Source: JASJAR01 sp038530285 (lineage in GTDB: Bacteria > Pseudomonadota > Alphaproteobacteria > Rhodobacterales > Rhodobacteraceae). Taken from it: a stretch of 64,000 nucleotides of DNA. Where the stretch lies: contig JBCBCY010000005.1 of assembly GCA_038530285.1 (NCBI GenBank), forward strand, positions 145,075 through 209,074. The letters run 5' to 3'. The position numbers were made by a program, and so were the translations under genes. This document shows, in pieces, positions 17,911-25,730 of this stretch. The first letter of the stretch is position 1. Each line of letters starts with the position of its first letter. The notes beneath the pieces are model-generated. The model worked only from the letters and a program-made list of their open reading frames with translations, was not told the origin of the DNA and did not search any database.

Positions 17911-18258
17911 ATGAACAACGCAAAAATGTGGCTTGTGGTCCCGCCGGCTGTCGGGGTTCCTGTGTTTCTTGGCGCTGTTGCGGTGGGGTCCTTTGCGGTC
18001 CATGTCGCGGTTCTGAGCAACACATCTTGGGTAGCGGACTTTTTGTCCGGCCAGGCTTTGGGCACAGGTGACGAGATGGCTGCGGCCAAGATCGTGCCTG
18101 ATATGGATGCCGCGAAAGCGGCCTATGTCGAAGGTCTGGATGGCGATATGCGCGAATTGACTGTGATCCTGCCAGACGGGACCGCAGCCAAATACGTGCT
18201 GCAAACCGATGAGGTTTTGGCCTCGGCGGTCCCGCCACCCATGGTCACCCTCGAATAG
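17911..18258 (+). CDS. pucA: LH2 light-harvesting alpha chain with long C-terminal extension
   Basis: Alpha partner of PucB. Residues 1-48 align without gaps to the Rhodoblastus acidophilus LH2 alpha chain as I remember it: NNAKMWLVV at the N-terminus (Met1 ligates B800 there), Pro12, His31 in AVHVAVL as the B850-ring ligand, and Trp40. Positions 44-45 are Phe-Leu instead of Tyr-Trp/Tyr-Tyr; this pair is the one found in B800-820 (LH3) complexes, where loss of hydrogen bonds blue-shifts the ring. The chain continues for about 65 residues beyond the normal end (115 in total) with an acidic, soluble tail containing DAAKAAYVEGLDGD and TVILPDGTAAKYVL. This tail should lie in the periplasm. Confidence 0.93.
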   Translation: MNNAKMWLVVPPAVGVPVFLGAVAVGSFAVHVAVLSNTSWVADFLSGQALGTGDEMAAAKIVPDMDAAKAAYVEGLDGDMRELTVILPDGTAAKYVLQTDEVLASAVPPPMVTLE

Positions 18259-18274
18259 ACGGGCGATCTTGGCT

Positions 18275-18301
18275 GCGGGGCGAAGGACAGCTTCGTCCCG
18301 C
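18275..18301 (+). promoter_or_regulatory. Intercistronic hairpin between pucA and pucC
   Basis: GCGGGGCGAAG (18275-18285) pairs with CTTCGTCCCGC (18291-18301), allowing one G-U, around a 5-nt loop. There is no T-tract, so it is probably not a strong terminator. In other purple bacteria a hairpin here stabilises the short pucBA message relative to pucC, and the same role is inferred. Confidence 0.7.
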
Positions 18302-18379
18302 GGCATATTCTTCCGACCCCCACCTTGTGCCCGGCGTCCGGGCCCTTGAGGTGACCCAAACGGGAGGCGGCCAGCAAGA

Positions 18380-19819
18380 ATGTTGAACACACGCGCCCTG
18401 GTGCTGCAAAAATTACGAACCATCGGACCGCGCTATCTGCCGTTTGCGGATGTCGCGACGAAAGACGTGCCGCTGTCGCGCTTGCTGCGGTTGTCGCTGT
18501 TTCAAGTCACGGTCGGGATGGCGCTGGTGCTGCTTGTGGGCACGTTGAACCGCGTGATGATCGTTGAACTGTCGGTTCCCGCCTCGCTGGTTGCGGGGAT
18601 GCTGGCGCTGCCGCTGTTGTTTGCGCCGTTTCGCACGCTGATCGGGTTCAAATCCGACACACATAAGTCCGCCCTTGGCTGGCGGCGGGTGCCCTACATC
18701 TGGAAGGGCACGCTGTATCAATTCGGTGGTTTTGCCATCATGCCTTTCGCGCTTTTGGTCCTGTCGGGCTACGGCGAGGCGGTCGACGCGCCCCGCTGGG
18801 TCGGGCTGTCGTCGGCCGCCCTTGCGTTTTTGCTGGTCGGTGCCGGCGTGCACATGGTTCAAACGGTCGGGCTGGCGCTGGCCACCGATCTGGTGCGCAA
18901 AGAAGATCACCCCAAGGTCGTCGGCCTGATGTATGTCATGCTGCTGGGCGGCATGGTGCTGGCGGCACTGATCTACGGCGCGCTTTTGCACACCTATACG
19001 CCGGGCCGGTTGATCCAGGTCATTCAGGGCACGGCGGTGGTGAGCGTGGCGCTGAACCTGATTGCGATGTGGAAACAAGAGGCGCGCGACCGGACCCGAG
19101 CGACCGCGATGGAAACCGCAGCCGCCGTGACATTCTCTGACGCCTGGACGAAACTGATCGCAAAGCCCGGCACGATCCGTCTTTTGGCCGTGATCGCCCT
19201 TGGCACCTTCGGGTTCGGGGCGGCCGATGTCTTGTTGGAACCTTACGGCGGCCAGGCTCTTGGCCTATCGGTTGCCGAAACCACCCGGCTGACCGCGATT
19301 TTGGCGGGCGGCACGCTGATCGGGTTCGGGGTGGCCTCGCGGTTTTTGGGGTCGGGCGGTGATCCGGCCCGGCTGGCATTGATCGGCGCCGCCATAGGCG
19401 TTCCGGGTTTTCTGGCGATCATTCTATCCTCAGCCGTGCTGGGCGGGCCCCTGTTTGTAGCGGGCACCTTTGCCACCGGCCTTGGCGCGGGGCTATTTGG
19501 TCATGCGACCCTGACGGCTGCGATCCGCGGGGCCGATCCCGACCAGATCGGTCTGTCGCTTGGCGCCTGGGGGGCCGTGCAGGCCACTGCCGCGGGGATC
19601 GGTGTGGCATTGGCCGGCGTGGTGCGCGATCTGCTGATCGGAGTGAACACGATTGCCGGACTTCAGCCTGAAACACCCTATAATGTGGTCTTCATGATTG
19701 AGATCGCCTTTCTTATACTGGCCGCACTGGTGGCCATGCCGCTCCTGGCCCGCCTCGGCCCGGCGCATACACCGCCCCTTGCGGCGGCGCCCCAACACAA
19801 CTCGGTGGAGGTCCCATGA
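18380..19819 (+). CDS. pucC: LH2 assembly membrane protein PucC
   Basis: PucC is a major-facilitator-like protein of the BCH2/LhaA/PucC family needed for assembly or bacteriochlorophyll delivery to LH2 in the membrane. The 479-residue product starts MLNTRALVLQKLRTIGPRYLPFADVA and has LSLFQVTVGMALVLLVGTLNRVMIVEL as the first helix. The family signature around FRTLIGFKSDTHKSALGWRRVPYIWKGTL follows, then about twelve hydrophobic helices in all. The GGGAGG ribosome site is 11 bp before the ATG. Its last codons overlap the start of the repeat-protein gene (ATGA), so the latter is translationally coupled to PucC. Confidence 0.95.
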   Translation: MLNTRALVLQKLRTIGPRYLPFADVATKDVPLSRLLRLSLFQVTVGMALVLLVGTLNRVMIVELSVPASLVAGMLALPLLFAPFRTLIGFKSDTHKSALGWRRVPYIWKGTLYQFGGFAIMPFALLVLSGYGEAVDAPRWVGLSSAALAFLLVGAGVHMVQTVGLALATDLVRKEDHPKVVGLMYVMLLGGMVLAALIYGALLHTYTPGRLIQVIQGTAVVSVALNLIAMWKQEARDRTRATAMETAAAVTFSDAWTKLIAKPGTIRLLAVIALGTFGFGAADVLLEPYGGQALGLSVAETTRLTAILAGGTLIGFGVASRFLGSGGDPARLALIGAAIGVPGFLAIILSSAVLGGPLFVAGTFATGLGAGLFGHATLTAAIRGADPDQIGLSLGAWGAVQATAAGIGVALAGVVRDLLIGVNTIAGLQPETPYNVVFMIEIAFLILAALVAMPLLARLGPAHTPPLAAAPQHNSVEVP

Positions 19820-20901
19820 CCAAGATTATCACACGCTTTTTCGAAAGCAGCGCCCAGGCGCGCGCGGTCAAGCACGAATTGGTCAATCGCCAACGCTTAT
19901 CGGTGCGGATTGTCAGCCTGTTCGACAGCCCCGCGGGCATGGAAGACGCCCTGACCGCCAGAGGGGTCGTGGCCGCGACCGCCAAGGCTTACGCCGAGCG
20001 GATGGGTGCCACGGGCGGTGCGGTCCTTTTGGTGCGGGCGGGATACAAACCGCTTGGCGTGGCCAAGACCACACGCGAAGTGACCGCCGCGATGGGTGCG
20101 GTCGACATGGGCCGGATCGACGAAGAAGCCTATGTCAAGGAACCGGTCCGCCAGCTCAGCGTTCTGCCCGACCAGCCGTTGCTGCTGACGCGCATGCGCG
20201 ACGCCGACAGCACCACGCACCACATGGCGAACTGGCCGATCCCGCTGATCAGCCGCCGAAAGCCCTGGAACCCGACCGTTTTCCCGCGCCACCAGCGCAT
20301 GGCCGCTTTCCCGGTCCCCCTGCTGGATGAGCGCAAGCCCTTCGACGAATTTGCCTTCCCGCGCCACGCCCGGATGGCCAATTGGCCGATTGGATTGCTG
20401 GTGCCGGGCCAAAAGTACATGGCAAAGTTCCCGTTTGCACATATCGTGCCGGGCCATAAGCACATGGCGAAATTCCCCTTCGGCCATATCGTGCCCGGCC
20501 ACAAGCACTACGCAAAGTTTCCCTTTGGCCACCTGGTGCCCCACAAATGGCGGCATATGGCAAACTGGCCCTTCCCCTTGTTGATCAATGGCAAAAGGCA
20601 CACCAACGCGCTGGTGCCCGGCCATAGGTTCATGGCGAAGTTTCCCTTCGGCCATATCGTGCCGGGGCATAAGTTCTATGCGAAGTTCCCGTTTGCCCAC
20701 ATCGTGCCGGGGCATCGGTTTATGGCGCGCTTCCCGTTTGGCCATATCGTGCCGGGCCACAAGTACATGGCAAAATTCCCCTTCGGCCATATCGTGCCGG
20801 GGCATAAGCATTACGCCAAGTTCCCCATCGGTCACCTGGTGCCGGGGCACAAGTACATGGCAAACTGGATTCTGCCGCACACCAAGTCGAAGGCTGCCTG
20901 A
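19816..20901 (+). CDS. Unrecognised tandem-repeat protein of the puc operon
   Basis: I do not recognise this 361-residue protein. Residues 1-100 form an alpha/beta domain (ITRFFESSAQARAVKHELV, then a Gly/Ala-rich region) that resembles small stress-protein domains such as YflT only loosely. Residues 136-361 are about thirteen tandem units with core YMAKFPFGHIVPGHK, mostly 15-16 residues long; the first two and the seventh are longer and more divergent (MANWPIPLISRRK type). Each core unit carries two histidines six apart, two Phe, two Pro and basic ends. There is no signal peptide and no transmembrane helix. A Shine-Dalgarno GGAGG at 19807-19811 inside pucC and the ATGA overlap tie it to LH2. 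Roles to consider are pigment or metal binding, an antenna stabiliser, or a multi-copy peptide precursor. Confidence 0.9.
   Translation: MTKIITRFFESSAQARAVKHELVNRQRLSVRIVSLFDSPAGMEDALTARGVVAATAKAYAERMGATGGAVLLVRAGYKPLGVAKTTREVTAAMGAVDMGRIDEEAYVKEPVRQLSVLPDQPLLLTRMRDADSTTHHMANWPIPLISRRKPWNPTVFPRHQRMAAFPVPLLDERKPFDEFAFPRHARMANWPIGLLVPGQKYMAKFPFAHIVPGHKHMAKFPFGHIVPGHKHYAKFPFGHLVPHKWRHMANWPFPLLINGKRHTNALVPGHRFMAKFPFGHIVPGHKFYAKFPFAHIVPGHRFMARFPFGHIVPGHKYMAKFPFGHIVPGHKHYAKFPIGHLVPGHKYMANWILPHTKSKAA
20221..20898 (+). repeat. Coding tandem repeat, about 13 units of ~45 bp
   Basis: In-frame repeats within the gene after pucC. Neighbouring units differ at many third positions. For example, units at 20416-20460 and 20461-20505 differ by six synonymous and two replacement changes, so the protein sequence rather than the DNA appears to be maintained. 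Confidence 0.9.
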
Positions 20902-20964
20902 GCCGTTGCTTGACCGTCGCGTGACTTTGCCCGTTTCTGGGCGGGGTCAGCGGATGGGCATGGT

Positions 20965-21843
20965 TTGAACTTCACACTCGATCAATTGCGCGCCTTTCAC
21001 GCGGTTGCGGAAACCGGCGGGGTGGGACGCGCCGCGGACCGGCTGCATCTGACCCAGCCTGCCGTGACATCGCGGATCAAGGCACTGGAAGCCGCTTTGG
21101 GATCGGCCCTGTTTGACAGGCAAGCGGGCATGCTCCTGACCAGCCGGGGCCACGCATTGTTTGCGCTGGCCGAGCAATACCTGATGCTGAGCGCGCGCGT
21201 GCAGCGCGACGTCATGTCGGCCGATGGGATGGACGGGATGTTCCGGATCGGTGTGTCCGAAACCATCGTGCAATCCTGGCTGCCCGATTTCATCCGCACC
21301 CTGCGCGAAACCTACCCAAAGCTGGTGATCGAGATCGATGTCGACATTTCGCGCCAGCTGCGCGACCGGTTGTTTTCCAACGCGATTGATCTGGCGCTGA
21401 TGATGGGCCCGGTATCAGATGACAGGGTCGAAAACGTCGCCCTGCCCCCGTTTGAGATCGCCTGGTTCCGCGCCCCCGATCACCGGCATTTGCGCCCGGA
21501 TGCAGGCGCGCCCGTGATCACCTTTTCGCGCGACACCCGGCCCCACCGGCAGTTGAAAGAAGCGCTTGCTGAACGCTATGGTCCCGGGTCGACGCTGTTT
21601 CCGTCGTCATCCCTGTCGGCCTGTTTCCGTATGGTTGGCATCGGTCTGGGCGTGGGTGCGCTGCCAAAAGCGCTGGCAAAACCGTATGAAGACGCCGGCG
21701 AGGTTGAACAGTTCACCTTGGGATGGTGCACCGAACCCCTTCAATTCACAGCTTCTTTTCTGGCCGGGCCCGAAGCCACACTTAGGCGCAATGCCGCAGA
21801 CGTGGCGCGGATCACGGCCATCGCCCACAATAAAAATTTGTAA
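20965..21843 (+). CDS. LysR-family transcriptional regulator
   Basis: A 292-residue DNA-binding regulator. The N-terminal winged helix-turn-helix is canonical (LDQLRAFHAVAETGGVGRAADRLHLTQPAVTSRIKALE), followed by the effector-binding domain with VEIDVDISRQLRDRL-like segments. The start is a TTG at 20965, because no ATG or GTG precedes the domain in frame. It lies directly upstream of, and in the same direction as, the DUF1445-TRAP-oxoprolinase genes, with a 15-bp inverted repeat between. It is therefore the likely regulator of that operon. It is separated from the puc repeat gene by 63 bp. Confidence 0.9.
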   Translation: MNFTLDQLRAFHAVAETGGVGRAADRLHLTQPAVTSRIKALEAALGSALFDRQAGMLLTSRGHALFALAEQYLMLSARVQRDVMSADGMDGMFRIGVSETIVQSWLPDFIRTLRETYPKLVIEIDVDISRQLRDRLFSNAIDLALMMGPVSDDRVENVALPPFEIAWFRAPDHRHLRPDAGAPVITFSRDTRPHRQLKEALAERYGPGSTLFPSSSLSACFRMVGIGLGVGALPKALAKPYEDAGEVEQFTLGWCTEPLQFTASFLAGPEATLRRNAADVARITAIAHNKNL

Positions 21844-21849
21844 TGGAAA

Positions 21850-21864
21850 CCAATGAGAAATTGG
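21850..21864 (+). promoter_or_regulatory. Possible LysR operator
   Basis: CCAATGAGAAATTGG is a perfect inverted repeat CCAAT-N5-ATTGG. It is followed by two more ATTGG motifs (21866-21870 and 21876-21880) in the 66-bp gap between the LysR gene and its presumed target operon. It is a candidate binding site by position and symmetry only. Confidence 0.5.
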
Positions 21865-21909
21865 AATTGGATTTTATTGGGGCCCTGTGACTAGCCTTGC
21901 CAAACGCCA

Positions 21910-22722
21910 ATGGGGGTGGATGTGCAAGACACGGTTCTGGACAGGTTTGATCGGGTCGAAGACCTCAGGGCGGCGATCCGTGCGGGGCGGTTTCTGGGCC
22001 AAACGGCCGGTCACGCGCCGGGAAAACTACAGGCCAACCTGGCGATCCTGCCGGCCGCCTTTGCCGGTGATTTCGAAGCCTATGCGCGGGCCAATCCACG
22101 CGCCTGCCCGCTGGTCGGGATGGGCGCGCCGGGCGATCCGGTCCTGGCGGACCTCGGCGCAATCGACATCCGCTCAGACGTGCCAAGCTACAACATTTAC
22201 CGCCACGGCGTGCTGACCGAAACACGTGGCGACATATCCGAGTTGTGGCAGGACGATTTTGTCACCTTCGCGCTTGGATGTTCCTTCACGTTTGAACGTG
22301 CCCTGATCGAGGCTGGTATCCCGCTCGCGCACGTTGCCGCGAACACGACGGTGCCGATGTACCGCACCAATATCGAAACGACGCGCGTGGGCCCCTTTGG
22401 GGGCGGCATGGTGGTGTCACTTCGCTTTATCGCGCCAGAGCACGCTGATGCGGCCGCCGCGATCAGCGCTGAGTACCCTTGGGCCCACGGTGGGCCGATC
22501 CACACAGGCGCCCCCGAAGAGATCGGCATCACAGACGTGATGCGCCCCGATTGGGGTGACCCGCCCGTTGCGACGGATGGCACCGCGATGTTCTGGCCCT
22601 GTGGTGTGACCCCGCAAAACGCGCTGGCCGCGGCCAAGCCACCGATCTGTATCACCCACACGCCGGGCCGGATGCTGGTCACCGATATCGACGACACCAA
22701 GAACGCTTTTTTGAAACCGTGA
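21910..22722 (+). CDS. DUF1445 / D-glutamate cyclase-family hydro-lyase
   Basis: A 270-residue cytosolic protein of the family annotated as putative hydro-lyase (DUF1445; YcsI of Bacillus). The mammalian relative D-glutamate cyclase converts D-glutamate to 5-oxo-D-proline. Recognisable blocks are LRAAIRAGRFLGQTAGHAPGK, QANLAILPAAFAGDF, FALGCSFTFERALIEAGIP and PPICITHTPGRMLVTD. In Bacillus ycsI sits with 5-oxoprolinase genes. Here the same pairing occurs with a different oxoprolinase type encoded 3 kb downstream, which supports a role in D-glutamate or 5-oxoproline metabolism. The exact start is uncertain because GTG codons and a G-rich ribosome site lie close together. Confidence 0.85.
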   Translation: MGVDVQDTVLDRFDRVEDLRAAIRAGRFLGQTAGHAPGKLQANLAILPAAFAGDFEAYARANPRACPLVGMGAPGDPVLADLGAIDIRSDVPSYNIYRHGVLTETRGDISELWQDDFVTFALGCSFTFERALIEAGIPLAHVAANTTVPMYRTNIETTRVGPFGGGMVVSLRFIAPEHADAAAAISAEYPWAHGGPIHTGAPEEIGITDVMRPDWGDPPVATDGTAMFWPCGVTPQNALAAAKPPICITHTPGRMLVTDIDDTKNAFLKP

Positions 22723-22741
22723 ACCCCAACAGGAGAACTCA

Positions 22742-23773
22742 ATGAAACATGTCCTTGCCACCGCAGCCCTCTGCCTTGCAGGTGCCGCCGCCGCCCAGGA
22801 TGCGCCGGTCGTTGTCAAAGCCGTCGGCACCTGGGGCAGCCTGCCCAATTACGCCAATCACGAAGGCCCATTCTGGAACGAAACCATCGCGGCCGCCTCG
22901 GGCGGATCGATCATCGGCGAGATCAAACCGCAAACCGAATTGGGCCTGTCAGGGTTTGAGATCATGCGCCTTGTCAAAAACGGTGTCTTCGATTTCGCCT
23001 TCGGATTGCCGGGCTATGTGGCGGCAGAAAACGCCATCTTCGAAGGGTCCGACCTGTCGTCGCTGATCCAGGATTTCGACACCAGCCGTGCGGTGCAAGA
23101 GGCCTACTTTCCGACGATGGAAAAGGCGTTTGAAGAGATCTACAACGCCAAACTGCTGATGCTTTACCCCTTCCCCAGCCAGGTTTTGTATTGCAACACT
23201 GAAATCGGCGGGATCGAAGATCTGGCGGGCAAGAAGATCCGCGTCTATTCCACAACGCTTGGCGATTTCGTCGAAGGTGTGGGCGGCACGTCCGTCACTG
23301 TGCCTTTCGCCGAAGTGGTGCCCGCGCTGGAAAAGGGCGTGGTGGATTGCGGCATCACCGGCACGACGTCGGCCTATAACGCCAAATGGTACCAGGTGGC
23401 ATCGCACGCCTATACCCTTCGGGTCGGCTTCGGCATCGCCTTTGGCGCGATGAACCTTGATAAGTGGAACTCAATGTCTGAGGCGCAGCAGACCACGCTT
23501 CTGGCCGAAATCGACACGCTGAACGAAGCGCTTTGGTCGAACAACGCCAGTCAGGATGCGGTGGCGGTGTCCTGTCTAACCAGCACCGATTGCCCCACCG
23601 AGCCGGGCGGCATGACGCTTGTCGAACCCGCCGAGGCCGACATCATGGCGCGCGACAAGATCGCCACCGACGTGGTGCTTGCCCGCTGGGCGGAACGCTG
23701 TGGCGCGGAATGTGCCGCCAATTGGAACGCGACCGTGGGGCCGATCCTGGGCCTTGAAGCACCGATCGAATAA
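22742..23773 (+). CDS. dctP: TRAP transporter substrate-binding protein
   Basis: Periplasmic receptor of a tripartite ATP-independent transporter, 343 residues. It has a signal peptide (HVLATAALCLAGAAAA) and the DctP fold: GTWGSLPNYANHEGPFWNE at the start, GLSGFEIMRLVKNGVFDFAFGLPGY, then LEKGVVDCGITGTTSAYNAKWYQVA, where DctP proteins contact the carboxylate ligand. A Cys in VVDCGITG replaces the usual residue of many relatives. Ligands are commonly organic or amino acid-like acids. The neighbouring enzymes suggest 5-oxoproline or D-glutamate, but this is inference. Confidence 0.9.
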   Translation: MKHVLATAALCLAGAAAAQDAPVVVKAVGTWGSLPNYANHEGPFWNETIAAASGGSIIGEIKPQTELGLSGFEIMRLVKNGVFDFAFGLPGYVAAENAIFEGSDLSSLIQDFDTSRAVQEAYFPTMEKAFEEIYNAKLLMLYPFPSQVLYCNTEIGGIEDLAGKKIRVYSTTLGDFVEGVGGTSVTVPFAEVVPALEKGVVDCGITGTTSAYNAKWYQVASHAYTLRVGFGIAFGAMNLDKWNSMSEAQQTTLLAEIDTLNEALWSNNASQDAVAVSCLTSTDCPTEPGGMTLVEPAEADIMARDKIATDVVLARWAERCGAECAANWNATVGPILGLEAPIE

Positions 23774-23828
23774 GCCCCCCTTCCCCGTCCGCCACATCGC
23801 GGGCGGGGCCCTGACAAGGACGCCTGAG

Positions 23829-24389
23829 ATGTTTTCATTCGTAAATGCCATGCACGGGTTGTCCCGCGTGCTGGTCTGGATCGGCGGTACGCTGATCCTC
23901 GGCTCTGCGGTTTTGGTCACGGTTGAGGTTTTCCTGCGCAAGGTGTTCAACATTTCGCTGGGCGGTGCCGACGAAATCTCAGGCTATGCGTTTGCGATTG
24001 CAACGACGCTGGGGTTTGCCTTTGCGTTGTTTGAGCGCGCCCATATCCGGGTCGATGCGCTGTTTGTCGTGCTGCCGCGCGCGGCCCGATTGGCGTTGTC
24101 GTTCTTTGGGTTGGCGCTGCTGGTTGGCATTGCCGCCGTGATTGGCGTGCAGGCGTTCAGCCTTGTGGGCGACACGCTGGAATTCGGGTCACGTTCTATC
24201 ACGCCCCTGCGCACGCCCCTGGCCTGGCCGCAAATCCCCTGGCTGATCGGCTGGCTGTTCTTCATTTTCTGCGGGGTCGTGTTGTTTGCCGGCGCGCTTT
24301 ACGCGGTTTTGACCGGCGCGCCCGAAAAGGCCGAAAAGATGATCGGCGTCAAAACGCTGGATGAGCAAATCCAGGACGAGACCGTCTGA
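23829..24389 (+). CDS. dctQ: TRAP transporter small permease
   Basis: The DctQ subunit, 186 residues, with four membrane helices (VLVWIGGTLILGSAVLVTVEVFLRKVF, then SGYAFAIATTLGFAFALF and two more). It bridges the receptor and the large permease DctM. I chose the ATG at 23829, which begins MFSFVNAMHGLSRVLVW, since longer upstream reading covers the intergenic gap. Its stop overlaps the DctM start by one base (TGATG). Confidence 0.9.
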   Translation: MFSFVNAMHGLSRVLVWIGGTLILGSAVLVTVEVFLRKVFNISLGGADEISGYAFAIATTLGFAFALFERAHIRVDALFVVLPRAARLALSFFGLALLVGIAAVIGVQAFSLVGDTLEFGSRSITPLRTPLAWPQIPWLIGWLFFIFCGVVLFAGALYAVLTGAPEKAEKMIGVKTLDEQIQDETV

Positions 24390-25672
24390 TGCTGGCCAAA
24401 ACCCTGTTCATCCTGTTGGGGCTGATTGCCCTGGCTGTGCCCGTGGCCGCCGTGCTGGGCTGGCTGGGTCTGACGATGCAATACCTTGAAAGCCCGATGC
24501 CGTTGCACCGCGCCATTGGTGATATGGTCTGGCAGACGGGCAAGGATTTCCTGCTGGTCGCGATCCCGATGTTCATCCTTCTGGGTGAGATCCTGTTGCG
24601 GTCGGGTATTGCCGAAAGGATGTATGACGGCATCGTCAAATGGCTGGGCTGGCTGCCGGGCGGGCTGATGCATGCCAACACCGGGTCGTGTGCGCTGTTT
24701 GCGGCCACCTCCGGTTCGTCGGTGGCAACGGCGGCGACCATCGGCACGGTGGCCATCCCCCAGATCGAGCGGCGCGGGTATAACGAGCGGTTGTTTCTGG
24801 GCACGGTGGCCGCCGGTGGCACCTTGGGCATCTTGATCCCGCCGTCAATCAATCTGATCCTTTACGGGCTTTTGACCGACACTTCGGTGCCTGAACTTTA
24901 TCTTGCGGGCTTTATCCCCGGGTTCTTGCTGGCCGCGCTGTTCATGGCCACGGTTGTGGTCTTGTGCCTGGTCAAACCGGGCTGGGGCGGTGAGCCGATC
25001 ACGGTGTCATGGGCCGAACGCATCGCGGCCCTGCCTGCACTGTTGCCGCCCATCGGGATTTTCCTTGTGGTGGTCGGATCGATCTATGCCGGTCTGGCCA
25101 CCCCAACCGAAGCCGCCGCCCTGGGCGTGATCGCCGCCCTGGGGCTGGCCGCCGCCAATGGCACCCTGACGATCACGATGCTGCGCGACGCCATCGAGGG
25201 GACCATGCGCACCACATCGATGATCATGTTGATCATTCTTGCGGCCATTTTTCTGAACTTTGTCTTGTCCGTCATCGGTCTCACGCAGGCGCTTGCGGAT
25301 TTCGTCACCGGGCTGGGCATGACCCCGATGCAGACCATGCTGGTGATCGTCGCGGTGTTGCTGGTGATCGGCTGTTTCATGGAAACCCTGTCGATGCTTT
25401 TGACAACCGCGCCCCTGATCGCACCGATTGTCTTTGCGCTGGGATTTGATCCGGTGTGGTTCGGCATTCTTTTGATGGTGCTGTTGGAAACCGCGCTGAT
25501 CACGCCGCCCATCGGGATCAACCTTTATGTCGTACAAGGGGTGCGCGAACGCGGCGATCTGTCCGATGTCATGATCGGCGCGGCCCCTTTTGTGGTCACC
25601 ATGATCGCCATGCTCGCCCTTTTGCTGATCTTTCCCGATATCGCCTTGTGGCTGCCGGGCTTGTTTTACTAA
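24389..25672 (+). CDS. dctM: TRAP transporter large permease
   Basis: The 427-residue DctM subunit is the ion-coupled transport channel of the TRAP system, with about twelve transmembrane helices. The block with FAATSGSSVATAATIGTVAIPQ and GTVAAGGTLGILIPPSI near residue 110 is the most conserved part of the family and is intact. It is translated together with DctQ and followed after 58 bp by the oxoprolinase gene. Confidence 0.94.
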   Translation: MLAKTLFILLGLIALAVPVAAVLGWLGLTMQYLESPMPLHRAIGDMVWQTGKDFLLVAIPMFILLGEILLRSGIAERMYDGIVKWLGWLPGGLMHANTGSCALFAATSGSSVATAATIGTVAIPQIERRGYNERLFLGTVAAGGTLGILIPPSINLILYGLLTDTSVPELYLAGFIPGFLLAALFMATVVVLCLVKPGWGGEPITVSWAERIAALPALLPPIGIFLVVVGSIYAGLATPTEAAALGVIAALGLAAANGTLTITMLRDAIEGTMRTTSMIMLIILAAIFLNFVLSVIGLTQALADFVTGLGMTPMQTMLVIVAVLLVIGCFMETLSMLLTTAPLIAPIVFALGFDPVWFGILLMVLLETALITPPIGINLYVVQGVRERGDLSDVMIGAAPFVVTMIAMLALLLIFPDIALWLPGLFY

Positions 25673-25730
25673 TCGACCCCAAACCTTGCGAATGACAGCG
25701 CGGCCCCCCGCGCGACAGGAGACCTGACAC

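Noticed and set aside
19897..20880. Long antisense frame of 327 codons across the repeat gene
   Set aside because: Its length follows from the codon pattern of the repeats on the other strand; it has no ribosome site or coherent domain, while the sense frame is coupled to pucC.
20221..20898. CRISPR array or satellite DNA
   Set aside because: The repeats are 45-48 bp, in frame, vary at synonymous positions and have no unique spacers; they are coding.
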